From assembly GCF_036962705.1 (NCBI RefSeq), contig NZ_JBALOQ010000003.1, forward strand, positions 186,001-250,000: 64,000 nt of DNA. The letters run 5' to 3'. Position numbers and translations under genes: made by a program. The notes under the pieces are model-generated. The model had not been told where the DNA came from and made no database searches. It saw only the letters and a program-made list of their open reading frames with translations. Source of the DNA: Ferdinandcohnia sp036962705. Its GTDB lineage: Bacteria; Bacillota; Bacilli; Bacillales; Bacillaceae_L. Shown here one piece after another: positions 1 to 8,132 of this stretch (positions are counted from its first letter, which is position 1; each line of letters begins with the position of its first letter).

Positions 1-555
1 TCTGCAAAATGGCTGACATCTTATTATGAGGAGAATCAGCTATTTCATCGATGGGAGGAATATTTTACATTATTAAAATACAAACTGCTAACTTCTACAA
101 GTTCTGAATTAGCAAATATATATGAAGCAGAAGAAGGTATTGAAAATAGGTTACTTGCTAATATTTCGGAAGCAACATCTTTTCAAGACTTTATGGAAAA
201 AATTAAAACAAAACGTTACACATGGACGAGATTGCAAAGATTATGCGTACATATCTTAACTAACACAACAAAGAAACAGCTAAAACCAATAAATGATAAC
301 CCTGTTGCAACCTATATCCGCTTACTAGGAATGTCCCAAAAAGGGCAGAAGTATTTAAATCATGTAAAAAAGAATGTTGAGCTTCCTATTCTCTCAAAGG
401 CGACAGGATTTTCTGATGAACTCTTTACACTCGATTGGAAGGCTGTCCAAACCTATTTAGCTATTTTTCCTGAACCTCTTCGCACTCAACTTCTACGACA
501 GGAATATGCCAATCCACCAATTCGTTATAATGAAGAACAACGAGTATTCCTTTAA
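1..555 (+). CDS. tmcAL: tRNA(Met) cytidine acetate ligase TmcAL (YlbM), C-terminal part
   Basis: The reading frame is open from base 1, so the gene starts upstream of the window and about 184 C-terminal residues are present. TmcAL makes acetyl-AMP from acetate and ATP and acetylates C34 of elongator tRNA(Met). The visible part carries the family's C-terminal signature, EGIENRL followed about 30 residues later by KRYTWTRLQR. The catalytic nucleotidyltransferase core lies outside the window. The gene is convergent with ddcP and ends just before a shared hairpin. Its position beside ylbL, ylbK and ylbJ matches the B. subtilis ylb cluster. Confidence 0.88.
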   Translation, partial: SAKWLTSYYEENQLFHRWEEYFTLLKYKLLTSTSSELANIYEAEEGIENRLLANISEATSFQDFMEKIKTKRYTWTRLQRLCVHILTNTTKKQLKPINDNPVATYIRLLGMSQKGQKYLNHVKKNVELPILSKATGFSDELFTLDWKAVQTYLAIFPEPLRTQLLRQEYANPPIRYNEEQRVFL

Positions 556-558
556 ACA

Positions 559-595
559 AAAACAGCCGCACCTATTTGGTAGCGACTGTTTTTTC
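559..595. terminator. Bidirectional terminator between tmcAL and ddcP
   Basis: An imperfect hairpin (AACAG, CGC and ACC pairing with GGT, GCG and CTGTT, with small bulges) is followed by six T on the + strand and preceded by an A-run. It sits between two convergent stop codons. Confidence 0.65.
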
Positions 596-599
596 ATTA

Positions 600-1628
600 T
601 TATTTCATTTCAAGATTCTCTAAATAATGGAGAGCATCTTCAAATGTATCGACAGGTACGATTGTCATATCACTCTTGATATCCTTCGCTGTTGCTAATG
701 CTTGTTGATAATCAGAATCTGTTGCGCCATTTTGATTTGGGGCAAAGAAAATATCAACATCTGAGTTATCGGCAGCGACAATTTTCTGACCGATTCCACC
801 GATTGGTCCAACCTGTCCATCGATATTAATCGTTCCAGTACCAGCAATCCGCAATCCATGTGTTATGTCTTTTTCTGTTAACTGATTATAGATTTCAAGT
901 GTAAACATTAGTCCTGCAGAAGGTCCTCCGATTTTTTTTGTATCAATTTCAATTTTCGGATCGGTCACCACTTCAATATCAGTTATTAATTCAATTCCAA
1001 TTCCAATTTTGTCTGGATTTTTTGGAAAAGGAGCAAGTGGAACAGAAACTGTTTTTTCTTCACCATTTCGTTCGACTGAGATATTGATGACCTCATTTTC
1101 TTTTTTATCAGCAACATACTTCATAAATTCTGTATGTTCTTGAATTTGTTTTCCATCAACTTCAAAAATCCGATCACCTGCTTTTAGCTCTTTTTCTGCA
1201 GGCATTCCTTCAACGATACCCATTATGTAAATTCCATGGTTTTTGACGGTTACAGATTTGTTCGCATGCTGATAAGCAACGCTAATGGCGGATTCCTGTG
1301 AATCCTCCATATAAAACAGTTGCCGATTGGTATATTCTTCATCACTTTCATTGTCACGTCTTACATGTTTAATCGGTAAAATTTCATGATACTTTTGGAT
1401 CTTTGCCAAGAAATAGCTAAAGATATTTGCTTGCCCCATGCGAATAGTCGTTAACATGAATTCTCCTTCTTCTTCATAGCCGTTCTCGACTTTAATAATT
1501 GGAGCAAGCTCTGTCGCCATTCCAGGCTTTGTCACGTAATAAGGAAGCTGGATAAAGGTGCCTAGAATTGCAAGCACAACCCCAACTGCTAGAGCTTTTA
1601 AATAGGCCTTACTTCTCTTTTTCTTCAT
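600..1628 (-). CDS. ddcP: PDZ / Lon-like serine protease DdcP (YlbL)
   Basis: 342 residues. There is an N-terminal membrane anchor (about residues 9-28), a PDZ domain (about 120-200) and a C-terminal S16 Lon-type protease domain. The catalytic Ser sits in GGPSAGLMF and the Lys in GQKIVAADN, so the Ser-Lys dyad is intact. In B. subtilis this membrane protease degrades the cell-division inhibitor YneA during recovery from the DNA-damage checkpoint. The start lies about 20 nt inside the end of the upstream patatin gene, so the two are probably co-transcribed. Length and domain order are normal for the family. Confidence 0.9.
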   Translation of the reverse strand: MKKKRSKAYLKALAVGVVLAILGTFIQLPYYVTKPGMATELAPIIKVENGYEEEGEFMLTTIRMGQANIFSYFLAKIQKYHEILPIKHVRRDNESDEEYTNRQLFYMEDSQESAISVAYQHANKSVTVKNHGIYIMGIVEGMPAEKELKAGDRIFEVDGKQIQEHTEFMKYVADKKENEVINISVERNGEEKTVSVPLAPFPKNPDKIGIGIELITDIEVVTDPKIEIDTKKIGGPSAGLMFTLEIYNQLTEKDITHGLRIAGTGTINIDGQVGPIGGIGQKIVAADNSDVDIFFAPNQNGATDSDYQQALATAKDIKSDMTIVPVDTFEDALHYLENLEMK

Positions 1629-2424
1629 TCAATAAAGACTCCTTCCACTTTGCGATTGCCTCTTGAATTGCCGGAAGTTGTTTTCTTGTTTCTTCTTCCC
1701 CAATTCGGATAATGTCCTCAATATTTGTGAAAGCACGTGCACTATACTGTCCTACATGTGGTCGGATCATTATATCAGATGAAAACTCACCATACTTCAC
1801 AAGTTCTTTTTGCATAATATCAATACTCTGTAAAATCACATCAAATATTGAAGTAACCTCTTCATTTATTTTAACATGTGAGACATCTACCGCAATAACT
1901 ATATCAGCTCCCATTTCTTTTGCAACTGAAATGGGGACCCGATCAATAACACCACCGTCCACAAGAATTCGACCATCTATTTTTTCAGGAACAAAAATTC
2001 CGGGGATGGCAATGCTTGCTCTGACTGCATCTGCGACAGGCCCATTTCGAAACACCACTTTCTCACCTGTTAATAAATCTGTTGCTACAATACCAATGGG
2101 TATATCAAGCTGATCGATATTTTTACCATGGGTAAAGACACGGATTAATTCCTTCACTCTTTTTCCTGCAATAAAGCCCATTTTCGGAACGGTAAAATCC
2201 AAATAATATTTCCGCTTAAAAGCAAGTGCAAGCTTATACATTCGATCGATATCTAGACCCGCCCCATAAAAGCTTGCGACTAATGAACCCATGCTTGTTC
2301 CTGCAATAAGATTGATCGGTATTTTATTTTCTAAAAGTACTTTAATAACACCCAAATGTGCAAACCCTCTTGCTCCACCAGATCCAAGTGCCAATCCAAT
2401 TATAGGTTCGTTGATAAGAATCAT
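1609..2424 (-). CDS. ylbK: Patatin-like phospholipase YlbK
   Basis: 271 residues, a complete patatin-like serine hydrolase. The oxyanion motif GSGGARG is near residue 14, the nucleophile motif GTSMG near residue 42 and the catalytic-dyad Asp in DGG near residue 156. The physiological substrate is not known; the family acts as lipid acyl hydrolase or esterase. It is first in a two-gene operon with ddcP. The start is odd: the only SD-like stretch (AGGGG) directly abuts the ATG, so the true initiation codon may be a few codons further in. Confidence 0.85.
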   Translation of the reverse strand: MILINEPIIGLALGSGGARGFAHLGVIKVLLENKIPINLIAGTSMGSLVASFYGAGLDIDRMYKLALAFKRKYYLDFTVPKMGFIAGKRVKELIRVFTHGKNIDQLDIPIGIVATDLLTGEKVVFRNGPVADAVRASIAIPGIFVPEKIDGRILVDGGVIDRVPISVAKEMGADIVIAVDVSHVKINEEVTSIFDVILQSIDIMQKELVKYGEFSSDIMIRPHVGQYSARAFTNIEDIIRIGEEETRKQLPAIQEAIAKWKESLLNEEKEK

Positions 2425-2675
2425 CCCCTAACTATATTTCTTCTGAGATTTATTTTACCTGTATTTTTATATACATTATATGAAAAAAGAATTGAAAACT
2501 TGTACATTCTTTTGGTCTAAACTTGCCACCCATCTACGTATATTTAAATAGATGTACAAACCATAATTTGGTTCAAAATAAATGAAGGAAGATTATGAAA
2601 ATTATGGACTCTCTTATTCTATCACTTAAATAATCACACTGTATAGAAAAGAAGATTTCTGTAGGAGGAGTACCA
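2425..2675. promoter_or_regulatory. Divergent promoter region ylbK/ylbJ
   Basis: A 251-bp AT-rich spacer between divergent genes must hold both promoters. I could not define a convincing -35/-10 pair by eye. In B. subtilis ylbJ is under sigma-E, but no clear sigma-E box was identified here. Confidence 0.3.
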
Positions 2676-3902
2676 TTGATACGTTCTAGATTTAAAACAG
2701 TAACAATTGCAGCAGGAATTTCATTACTAACGATTGCACTTATTTATTTTCCAAAGGAATCACTGGATGCTTCAAGGGTTGGCTTGGAAATGTGGTGGAA
2801 GATTGTATTTCCTTCCTTACTCCCTTTCTTAATCATATCGGAGTTATTAATTGGTTTTGGTATTGTTAAATTTATCGGTGTCTTATTTGAACCATTAATG
2901 AGACCTCTGTTTCGAGTACCAGGTGTGGGTGGCTTTGCTTGGGCTATGGGTATGGCTTCGGGGTTTCCAGCAGGGGCAAAATTGGCTGCACGGCTTAGAC
3001 AGGAGAAACAGATTACGAGGATTGAAGCGGAAAGGCTTGTTTCCTTCGCAAATGCTTCAAACCCCCTTTTTATATTCGCCGCCATTTCTGTCGGCTTTTT
3101 TGAAAATCCCGGGTTAGGGATCTTACTTGCAGTCAGCCATTATGTCGGAAACTTTTGTGTAGGATTAATCATGAGATTCCATGGAAAAAAAGACGATGAG
3201 CAAACTCCTAAAGATGAAGATAAGAAAAGTATCGTTGTAAAAGCCTTACAGGAACTTCACCGCACAAGACTAAGGGAACAAAGACCGTTTGGACAATTAT
3301 TAGGGGATGCGGTTACTACCTCGATTCATACATTGTTAATGATTGGCGGATTTATCATTTTATTTTCTGTTTTCAATAAGCTTCTTTCATTAATTAATGT
3401 GATCGCATTAGTTGGGGCAGGATTTTCCATATTATTAAAACTATTTCAGCTTCCAGCAGAACTCAGTATCCCACTTATTTCTGGAATATTTGAAATTACG
3501 ACTGGTTCTATGATGACAAGTGAATTAGAACATATTGAACTTCTTCCTAAGGTGATTACCGTAAGTTTTATTCTAGGGTTTTGTGGACTTTCAGTACAAG
3601 CGCAGGTTGCAAGCATTTTAGCAGAAACCGATGTAAGGTTTAAGCCCTTTTTTATCGCGCGAATTATGCATGGGTTTTTAGCAGGGATCATTACATTTCT
3701 CTTATGGAATCCACTTTATGTAAAAAATGCTGGGTCTGAGGAAACATTCGGTGTCTTCTCTCCAATTATTCCTGAACAGACCTCTGTTTGGGTCGAAACC
3801 TTATGGAACGGTTTATTAACATATGGACCACTCGTTACGATTTTTTCGTTATTATGTTATATTGTCGTATACTCTGGTAAAATGAAAAGCCCTCGCATTT
3901 AA
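2676..3902 (+). CDS. ylbJ: Sporulation integral membrane protein YlbJ
   Basis: 408 residues with about eight to ten hydrophobic segments and two nucleoside-transporter-type gate regions. YlbJ-family proteins are made in the mother cell during sporulation and are needed for normal heat resistance of spores; the transported substrate is unknown. The start is TTG, chosen because a near-perfect SD (TAGGAGGAG) lies five bases upstream and no better ATG exists. The 3' end runs into a hairpin that overlaps the end of the convergent coaD gene. Confidence 0.9.
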   Translation: MIRSRFKTVTIAAGISLLTIALIYFPKESLDASRVGLEMWWKIVFPSLLPFLIISELLIGFGIVKFIGVLFEPLMRPLFRVPGVGGFAWAMGMASGFPAGAKLAARLRQEKQITRIEAERLVSFANASNPLFIFAAISVGFFENPGLGILLAVSHYVGNFCVGLIMRFHGKKDDEQTPKDEDKKSIVVKALQELHRTRLREQRPFGQLLGDAVTTSIHTLLMIGGFIILFSVFNKLLSLINVIALVGAGFSILLKLFQLPAELSIPLISGIFEITTGSMMTSELEHIELLPKVITVSFILGFCGLSVQAQVASILAETDVRFKPFFIARIMHGFLAGIITFLLWNPLYVKNAGSEETFGVFSPIIPEQTSVWVETLWNGLLTYGPLVTIFSLLCYIVVYSGKMKSPRI

Positions 3903-3917
3903 TTTGCGGGGCTTTTG
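3885..3917. terminator. Terminator overlapping the 3' ends of ylbJ and coaD
   Basis: AAAAGCCC and CGCA pair with TGCG and GGCTTTT around a short AT loop. The hairpin lies inside both coding ends, so the convergent genes share it with no true spacer. Confidence 0.75.
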
Positions 3918-4390
3918 AATTTGTCCTTAAGTGCTAATTCAACTGGCTTTGGTACAAGCTCAGAAATCTCTCCATGATATTTGGCAGCTTCCTTCACAAT
4001 GCTTGAGCTTAAAAAGGAATATTGATTATTTGTCATCATAAAAAAGGTTTCGATTTCTTCATTTAAAATACGATTCATTGAAGTAATTTGCATTTCGTAC
4101 TCGAAATCTGAAACAGCACGAAGACCACGTAAAATCGTATTCGCATTTTTTTGGCTTGCATAATCCATCAATAGACCTTGAAATGATTCAACTTCAATAT
4201 TATCTAAATCCTGAGTGCTTTCCTGTAAAAGTGTAATACGTTCTTCTACTGTGAACAAAGGCTGTTTCGAAGAATTGTTTAAAACACACACATAAATTTT
4301 ATCAAATACTTTTGCTCCTCTTTTGATAATATCTAGGTGCCCATTTGTTACTGGATCAAAGCTTCCTGGGCAGACGGCAATTCTTGTCAT
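3899..4390 (-). CDS. coaD: Phosphopantetheine adenylyltransferase
   Basis: 163 residues, the usual size for CoaD. It catalyses the penultimate step of coenzyme A synthesis, transferring AMP from ATP to 4'-phosphopantetheine. The N-terminal nucleotidyltransferase signature is present (GSFDPVTNGH, including the T/HxGH histidine), and the second nucleotide-binding motif appears as LSSSIVKEAA near residue 128. It follows rsmD after 14 bp and is probably co-transcribed with it, as in B. subtilis. Confidence 0.95.
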   Translation of the reverse strand: MTRIAVCPGSFDPVTNGHLDIIKRGAKVFDKIYVCVLNNSSKQPLFTVEERITLLQESTQDLDNIEVESFQGLLMDYASQKNANTILRGLRAVSDFEYEMQITSMNRILNEEIETFFMMTNNQYSFLSSSIVKEAAKYHGEISELVPKPVELALKDKFKSPAN

Positions 4391-4404
4391 TTCGTTTCCC
4401 CTTT

Positions 4405-4962
4405 CTATCCCTCTTCATGTTTAAATATTGATACCCCTATGATTCCATACATTTCATGACGAACTAAACAAAGGTTACCGATGGATTTTTCTAACAAAAC
4501 TTCCGATCCATGTTCCGCAACAATATATCCGTTGTTCGTTAACAATTGATGTTTACTTATTTCTTCAATTAACTCTGTTAATTTTTGTTGTTTATATGGC
4601 GGATCTAAAAGGATTAAATCGAATTGAATATCCCGTTTTACGATAGCCTTTAAAGCTCGGAAGGCTTCGTTACGAAAAACTTCAGCATGTTCGACAAGTC
4701 TACATGTTTCTAAATTTCCTTTAATCGTTTGAATTGCTTTTTGATCACGGTCAACAAAGATGACCTTATCAATTCCACGGCTTAACGCCTCGATCCCAAG
4801 TCCCCCACTTCCACCAAATAAATCAAGTCCACTCCCGCCATCAAAATATGGACCGATAATATTAAAGATGGCTTCCTTCACTTTGTCAGTTGTTGGTCTA
4901 GTAGACACCCCTGGCACCGCTTTCAAGTGAAGACCTTTCTTCGACCCGGATACGACTCTCAC
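4405..4962 (-). CDS. rsmD: 16S rRNA (guanine966-N2)-methyltransferase RsmD (YlbH)
   Basis: 185 residues from the chosen GTG at 4962 (protein begins MRVVSGSKKG as in homologues); an upstream GTG at 4974 is also open. It is a Rossmann-type SAM methyltransferase: motif I reads LDLFGGSGGLGIEALSRG and the catalytic N/DPPY motif is DPPYK near residue 122. It modifies G966 in 16S rRNA during 30S assembly. The operon partner is coaD, downstream. The neighbouring + strand RNA (see 5135) occupies the position where B. subtilis has csfG. Confidence 0.93.
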   Translation of the reverse strand: MRVVSGSKKGLHLKAVPGVSTRPTTDKVKEAIFNIIGPYFDGGSGLDLFGGSGGLGIEALSRGIDKVIFVDRDQKAIQTIKGNLETCRLVEHAEVFRNEAFRALKAIVKRDIQFDLILLDPPYKQQKLTELIEEISKHQLLTNNGYIVAEHGSEVLLEKSIGNLCLVRHEMYGIIGVSIFKHEEG

Positions 4963-5099
4963 TGCTATCACCACTGTCTATAAAAATTGAATATCATTAT
5001 CCTACCATAAACACTATCTTTTGTTAATGAATTACGAAAAATTCTAGGACTTCAGTTTGGAAAAAAATTTTCTAAGATAATAAAAATACAAAACATGAT

Positions 5100-5129
5100 G
5101 TATACACAATTTTCAATTGGTCATAATTA
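5100..5129 (+). promoter_or_regulatory. Sigma-F/sigma-G-type promoter of the CsfG-like RNA
   Basis: GTATA at 5100-5104 and CATAATTA at 5122-5129 are separated by exactly 17 bp. This matches the forespore consensus (-35 GHATR, -10 CATnHTA). GG two bases before CAT also fits the sigma-F form. The predicted start is about 5135. Confidence 0.65.
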
Positions 5130-5134
5130 GTAAT

Positions 5135-5298
5135 AACAACATCATTCGAGGATGTTGTTGCCAACCGCGGAGAAGACTTACGTTTCCCCATAAGTTCTTC
5201 CTCCGGTTTCTCCTCTCCCTTTGCCTTCTTCCATGTGAACGGTAACGAAAAACATGGAATAGAAGGACCCTGCAGGTAGACTTGCAGGGTTTTTTTGT
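5135..5298 (+). ncRNA. csfG: CsfG-like sporulation small RNA (ylbH motif)
   Basis: A stretch of about 165 nt lies upstream of, and divergent from, rsmD/ylbH, where B. subtilis carries the forespore RNA CsfG. Four hairpins are visible: AACAACATC/GATGTTGTT at about 5136-5160; a long arm with CGGAG..ACTTA pairing to TAAGT..CTCCG at about 5166-5214; CTTCTTCCATGT pairing with ACATGGAA.AGAAG at about 5225-5265; and a terminal CCCTGCA/TGCAGGG with seven T at 5267-5297. Between them is an exposed pyrimidine-rich run (about 5206-5230) complementary to Shine-Dalgarno sequences. The forespore promoter upstream supports the call. The open frame on the opposite strand here is a shadow. Confidence 0.75.
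5267..5297 (+). terminator. Intrinsic terminator of the CsfG-like RNA
   Basis: ACCCTGCA and TGCAGGGT form a perfect 8-bp stem with an 8-nt loop, followed by a T-run on the + strand. Confidence 0.9.
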
Positions 5299-5369
5299 TT
5301 TCGTTTGTTAATTCAAATCTTTTCATGATAAAGTAGACATGGAAAATATGAATTTGAGGGGATTTAAGG

Positions 5370-5759
5370 ATGATACAACGTTTTATTGAGCTAGGCGAGG
5401 GATATTCAGATATTTATGAACTTCTTGAGCTTACAAGAGGAAATAGACACAGAGTTTCAAAGCTATTTGCGTTTCACACAACAATCCAGGATAAACAGGT
5501 TACCTCCTTGGCTGTAGCATTTCAGCCGACAAAGCCTGGTGGTTTTCAAGCCATCTATATTTGTAGAGAAGGAATACCTAATCCTGATGTAAAACCAAAT
5601 CAACGCTACACTCTTTTTGATGAGGTAGCAAATGAACTTGAATTACAAATCACCACACTGGATGTAAAGCCTTCTACGATGTTTCATGAAAAAGAACTTT
5701 ATTACCAGCATTTAATCGGGATTTTACGAATGAACCGCTATATACCTCCGATGCAATAA
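5370..5759 (+). CDS. Conserved Bacillaceae protein of unknown function (DUF7147-like)
   Basis: 129 residues, soluble, with no signal peptide or membrane segment. It resembles a small family found in Bacillaceae; I recall it as DUF7147, but that name is from memory and uncertain. There are no obvious catalytic motifs; the C-terminus is rich in aromatic and basic residues (RMNRYIPPMQ). It is preceded by a GAGGGG-type ribosome site. It is convergent with ylbG and shares a strong terminator with it. B. subtilis does not have this gene between ylbH and ylbG, so it may be a lineage-specific insertion. Confidence 0.6.
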   Translation: MIQRFIELGEGYSDIYELLELTRGNRHRVSKLFAFHTTIQDKQVTSLAVAFQPTKPGGFQAIYICREGIPNPDVKPNQRYTLFDEVANELELQITTLDVKPSTMFHEKELYYQHLIGILRMNRYIPPMQ

Positions 5760-5801
5760 AAAAAGCTTATCAAAAGCAAAATGCTTTTGATAAGCTTTTT
5801 T
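5758..5801. terminator. Bidirectional terminator DUF7147-like gene / ylbG
   Basis: A perfect 20-bp stem (AAAAAAGCTTATCAAAAGCA and its complement) with a very short loop. The A- and T-runs work in both directions. Confidence 0.92.
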
Positions 5802-6075
5802 ATAAACCAATCTTATAATCATATTCCTTGGCACGATCTGGTTTTTTGTTTTCAAATTCAATCTTTAAAAAAGGTTTATATGATGGCTCTACCTTTTTGA
5901 CAAAAGCAAGAGAATTTAATTTTTCTACGATTGAATCTGTATTTTCCATATCGTTATAAAGTACTACGTATTTTAGACGTTTAGACACAAAATGAATATT
6001 TCCAAATTTACGCAGCATTTTTGAATGCTTTAGCGAATGTAGCCAAACAATAATTCCTTGGCGTTGTCCAATCAT
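5800..6075 (-). CDS. ylbG: UPF0298 protein YlbG
   Basis: 91 residues. It matches the YlbG (UPF0298) family over its whole length, including the near-invariant starts IVWLHSLKHSK and FGNIHFVSKRLKY and the C-terminal block FENKKPDRAKEYDYK. The function is unknown; it is a small basic cytoplasmic protein. The start ATG has a good AGGAG site. In B. subtilis it follows ylbF, which is not present here, so the cluster is broken on the speA side. Confidence 0.88.
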   Translation of the reverse strand: MIGQRQGIIVWLHSLKHSKMLRKFGNIHFVSKRLKYVVLYNDMENTDSIVEKLNSLAFVKKVEPSYKPFLKIEFENKKPDRAKEYDYKIGL

Positions 6076-6103
6076 AGTGTTTTCTCCTTATTTCAAATAG
6101 AAA

Positions 6104-6292
6104 TCAAATGCGCCTTGGCGTATTTGCGCCCGATTTTTTTCGAGCAAGCTCGAAAAATTTCCTTTGAAAAATCGTGGCATCCGCCGGAGGCTTAACTTTA
6201 TTCAGTCTGAATTTGAACCCAGAATGCATTGTATACTCTTTTTGCATTCATCCACCACTGTTAGAAGTAGGACTTCTACTGAATAAAGTTAA
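6104..6292 (+). repeat. Interspersed palindromic repeat family 1, copy A
   Basis: Modules in order: an imperfect palindrome (CGCCTTGGCG); GATTTTT, hairpin TTCGAGC-AA-GCTCGAA, AAAAATC; the conserved block GCATCCGCCGGAGGC; then TTAACTTTATTCAG, a variable loop, and the exact complement CTGAATAAAGTTAA. The loop here is longer than in the other copies and ends in a small AGAAGT/ACTTCT stem. It lies in the divergent ylbG/speA spacer. Confidence 0.85.
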
Positions 6293-6448
6293 ATGTTTAA
6301 TAATCACTCAATGAGACAATTTAAGAAGGAGAAATATTTTTATATGCAAACGGTAAAAGAAGTGCTATAATTCATTTGTTTTATGCAGAAAAAAAGACAT
6401 CTTGAAACGAATGGATAAATCAATTAAATAAAGAGGTGTGGTTTACAA

Positions 6449-7921
6449 TTGTCCCAAAATGAAACACCATTATTTACTGGTCTTGTTGAACACGCAAAAA
6501 AGAATCCGACCCAATTCCATATTCCTGGACATAAAAAAGGAGCTGGGATTGATCCAGAATTTCGAAACTTTATCGGTGATAATGCCTTATCTATCGATTT
6601 AATCAATATTGGTCCTTTAGATGATCTACATCAGCCTAAAGGTATAATTAAGCAAGCTCAAGACCTTGCCGCTGAAGCCTTTGGCGCTGATCATACGTTT
6701 TTTTCAGTTCAGGGCACAAGTGGAGCTATTATGACAATGGTAATGGCTGTGTGTGGCCCTGGAGACAAAATCATTGTACCTAGAAACGTGCATAAATCTG
6801 TGATGTCAGCCATTGTATTTTCCGGAGCAGTTCCCATTTTCATTCATCCTGAAATCGATAATCATTTAGGAATTTCTCATGGAATCACAACTGACTCTGT
6901 TGAAAAGGCACTTGATCAGCATCCTGATGCAAAAGGCTTACTTGTGATAAACCCAACTTATTTCGGAATAGCTGCAGACTTAAAAAAAATTGTGGATATT
7001 GCTCATTCCTATGATGTTCCGGTTCTTGTTGACGAAGCACACGGTGTTCATATTCATTTCCATGACGGACTTCCTTTATCAGCCATGCAGGCTGGTGCAG
7101 ACATGGCCGCTACAAGCGTCCATAAGCTTGGAGGATCAATGACACAAAGCTCTATTTTAAATGTAAAAGAAGGTTTAGTATCAGCTAACAGGGTACAATC
7201 GATTTTAAGTATGCTCACAACAACGTCTACCTCTTATTTGTTATTGGCTTCCTTAGACGTTGCTAGGAAACGTTTAGTGACAGAAGGCTATGACCTAATT
7301 GAAAAAACGATTTTCTTAGCCAATTATATTCGAGATAAAGTCAATGAAATAGACAAACTATATTGTGTCGGTCGAGAAATTTTAGGCTCGAAGGCTACAT
7401 TTGATTTTGACCCAACTAAGTTAATTATTTCTGTAAAAGACCTCGGCATTACAGGATCTGATGCGGAAGTTTGGCTCCGTGAAAAATACAATATTGAAGT
7501 AGAGATGTCCGATCTCTATAACATCCTATGTATTGTGACACCTGGGGATTCTAAAAAAGAGGCTGATTTATTGATTGATGCACTTGCAAATCTTTCTGAT
7601 GAAGTATTCCATCTTTCAGAAACAAAAACTGTACCAGAAGTATTACTTCCGGATATTCCAGTTCTTGCATTATCACCAAGGGATGCATTTTATTCTGAAT
7701 CAGAAGTGGTTCCTTATGAAGAATCTGCAGGACGTGTAATTGCAGAATTCGTGATGGTATACCCACCTGGAATACCGATCTTTATCCCCGGAGAAATCAT
7801 TACAGAAGAGAACTTAGCCTATATTCAAACGAATATTGAAGCAGGGCTCCCAGTCCAAGGACCTGAGGATTATGAGTTAAAATTTCTTCGTGTCATTAAA
7901 GAACACAGAGCGATTCGGTAA
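6449..7921 (+). CDS. speA: Arginine decarboxylase SpeA (PLP, fold type I)
   Basis: 490 residues, near-identical in layout to B. subtilis SpeA. It decarboxylates arginine to agmatine, the first step of polyamine synthesis. The Orn/Lys/Arg decarboxylase major domain holds the PLP-binding region DEAHGVHIHF near residue 198 and the Schiff-base lysine in SVHKLGGS near residue 228; HIPGHKKG near residue 24 is also family-typical. The start is TTG, supported by AGAGGTG about ten bases upstream and by the conserved N-terminus. The convergent SR1 locus follows immediately. Confidence 0.95.
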   Translation: MSQNETPLFTGLVEHAKKNPTQFHIPGHKKGAGIDPEFRNFIGDNALSIDLINIGPLDDLHQPKGIIKQAQDLAAEAFGADHTFFSVQGTSGAIMTMVMAVCGPGDKIIVPRNVHKSVMSAIVFSGAVPIFIHPEIDNHLGISHGITTDSVEKALDQHPDAKGLLVINPTYFGIAADLKKIVDIAHSYDVPVLVDEAHGVHIHFHDGLPLSAMQAGADMAATSVHKLGGSMTQSSILNVKEGLVSANRVQSILSMLTTTSTSYLLLASLDVARKRLVTEGYDLIEKTIFLANYIRDKVNEIDKLYCVGREILGSKATFDFDPTKLIISVKDLGITGSDAEVWLREKYNIEVEMSDLYNILCIVTPGDSKKEADLLIDALANLSDEVFHLSETKTVPEVLLPDIPVLALSPRDAFYSESEVVPYEESAGRVIAEFVMVYPPGIPIFIPGEIITEENLAYIQTNIEAGLPVQGPEDYELKFLRVIKEHRAIR

Positions 7922-7927
7922 GAAGCC

Positions 7928-7960
7928 AAAAAAAAGCATGCAATTTCTGCATGCTTTTTT
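7928..7960. terminator. Bidirectional terminator of speA and SR1
   Basis: AAAAAAGCATGCA and TGCATGCTTTTTT form a perfect stem with a 4-5 nt loop; A/T-runs serve both strands. Confidence 0.92.
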
Positions 7961-7973
7961 AAGGTTAATAAAG

Positions 7974-8090
7974 TTATTTTTCTTCGTGATGGCAATCGCA
8001 GTGGTCGCATGTTGAATAAAGTGTTGTAACCTTCTCATATTCAAAGTGCTCAATTGTCTCGCTGCAAGTTTGACAGATGATTGTACCCAT
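7974..8090 (-). CDS. sr1P: GapA-binding peptide SR1P
   Basis: 38 codons, too short for most gene finders. The peptide starts MGTIICQTC and continues with CDHCDC, the two Cys-rich segments conserved in SR1P. It has an AAAGGGG ribosome site about ten bases upstream. In B. subtilis SR1P binds glyceraldehyde-3-phosphate dehydrogenase GapA and promotes its interaction with RNase J1; rnjA is also in this window. The C-terminus is shorter and richer in His/Glu (HHEEK) than the B. subtilis form. Confidence 0.88.
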   Translation of the reverse strand: MGTIICQTCSETIEHFEYEKVTTLYSTCDHCDCHHEEK

Positions 8091-8132
8091 TATTCAAAGC
8101 CCCTTTCGAAAAATAGATTCACGAACTTAATT

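Noticed and set aside
5072..5326. 84-codon open frame on the minus strand over the CsfG-like RNA
   Set aside because: Low-complexity translation, no SD, and it lies antisense to a well-supported structured RNA.
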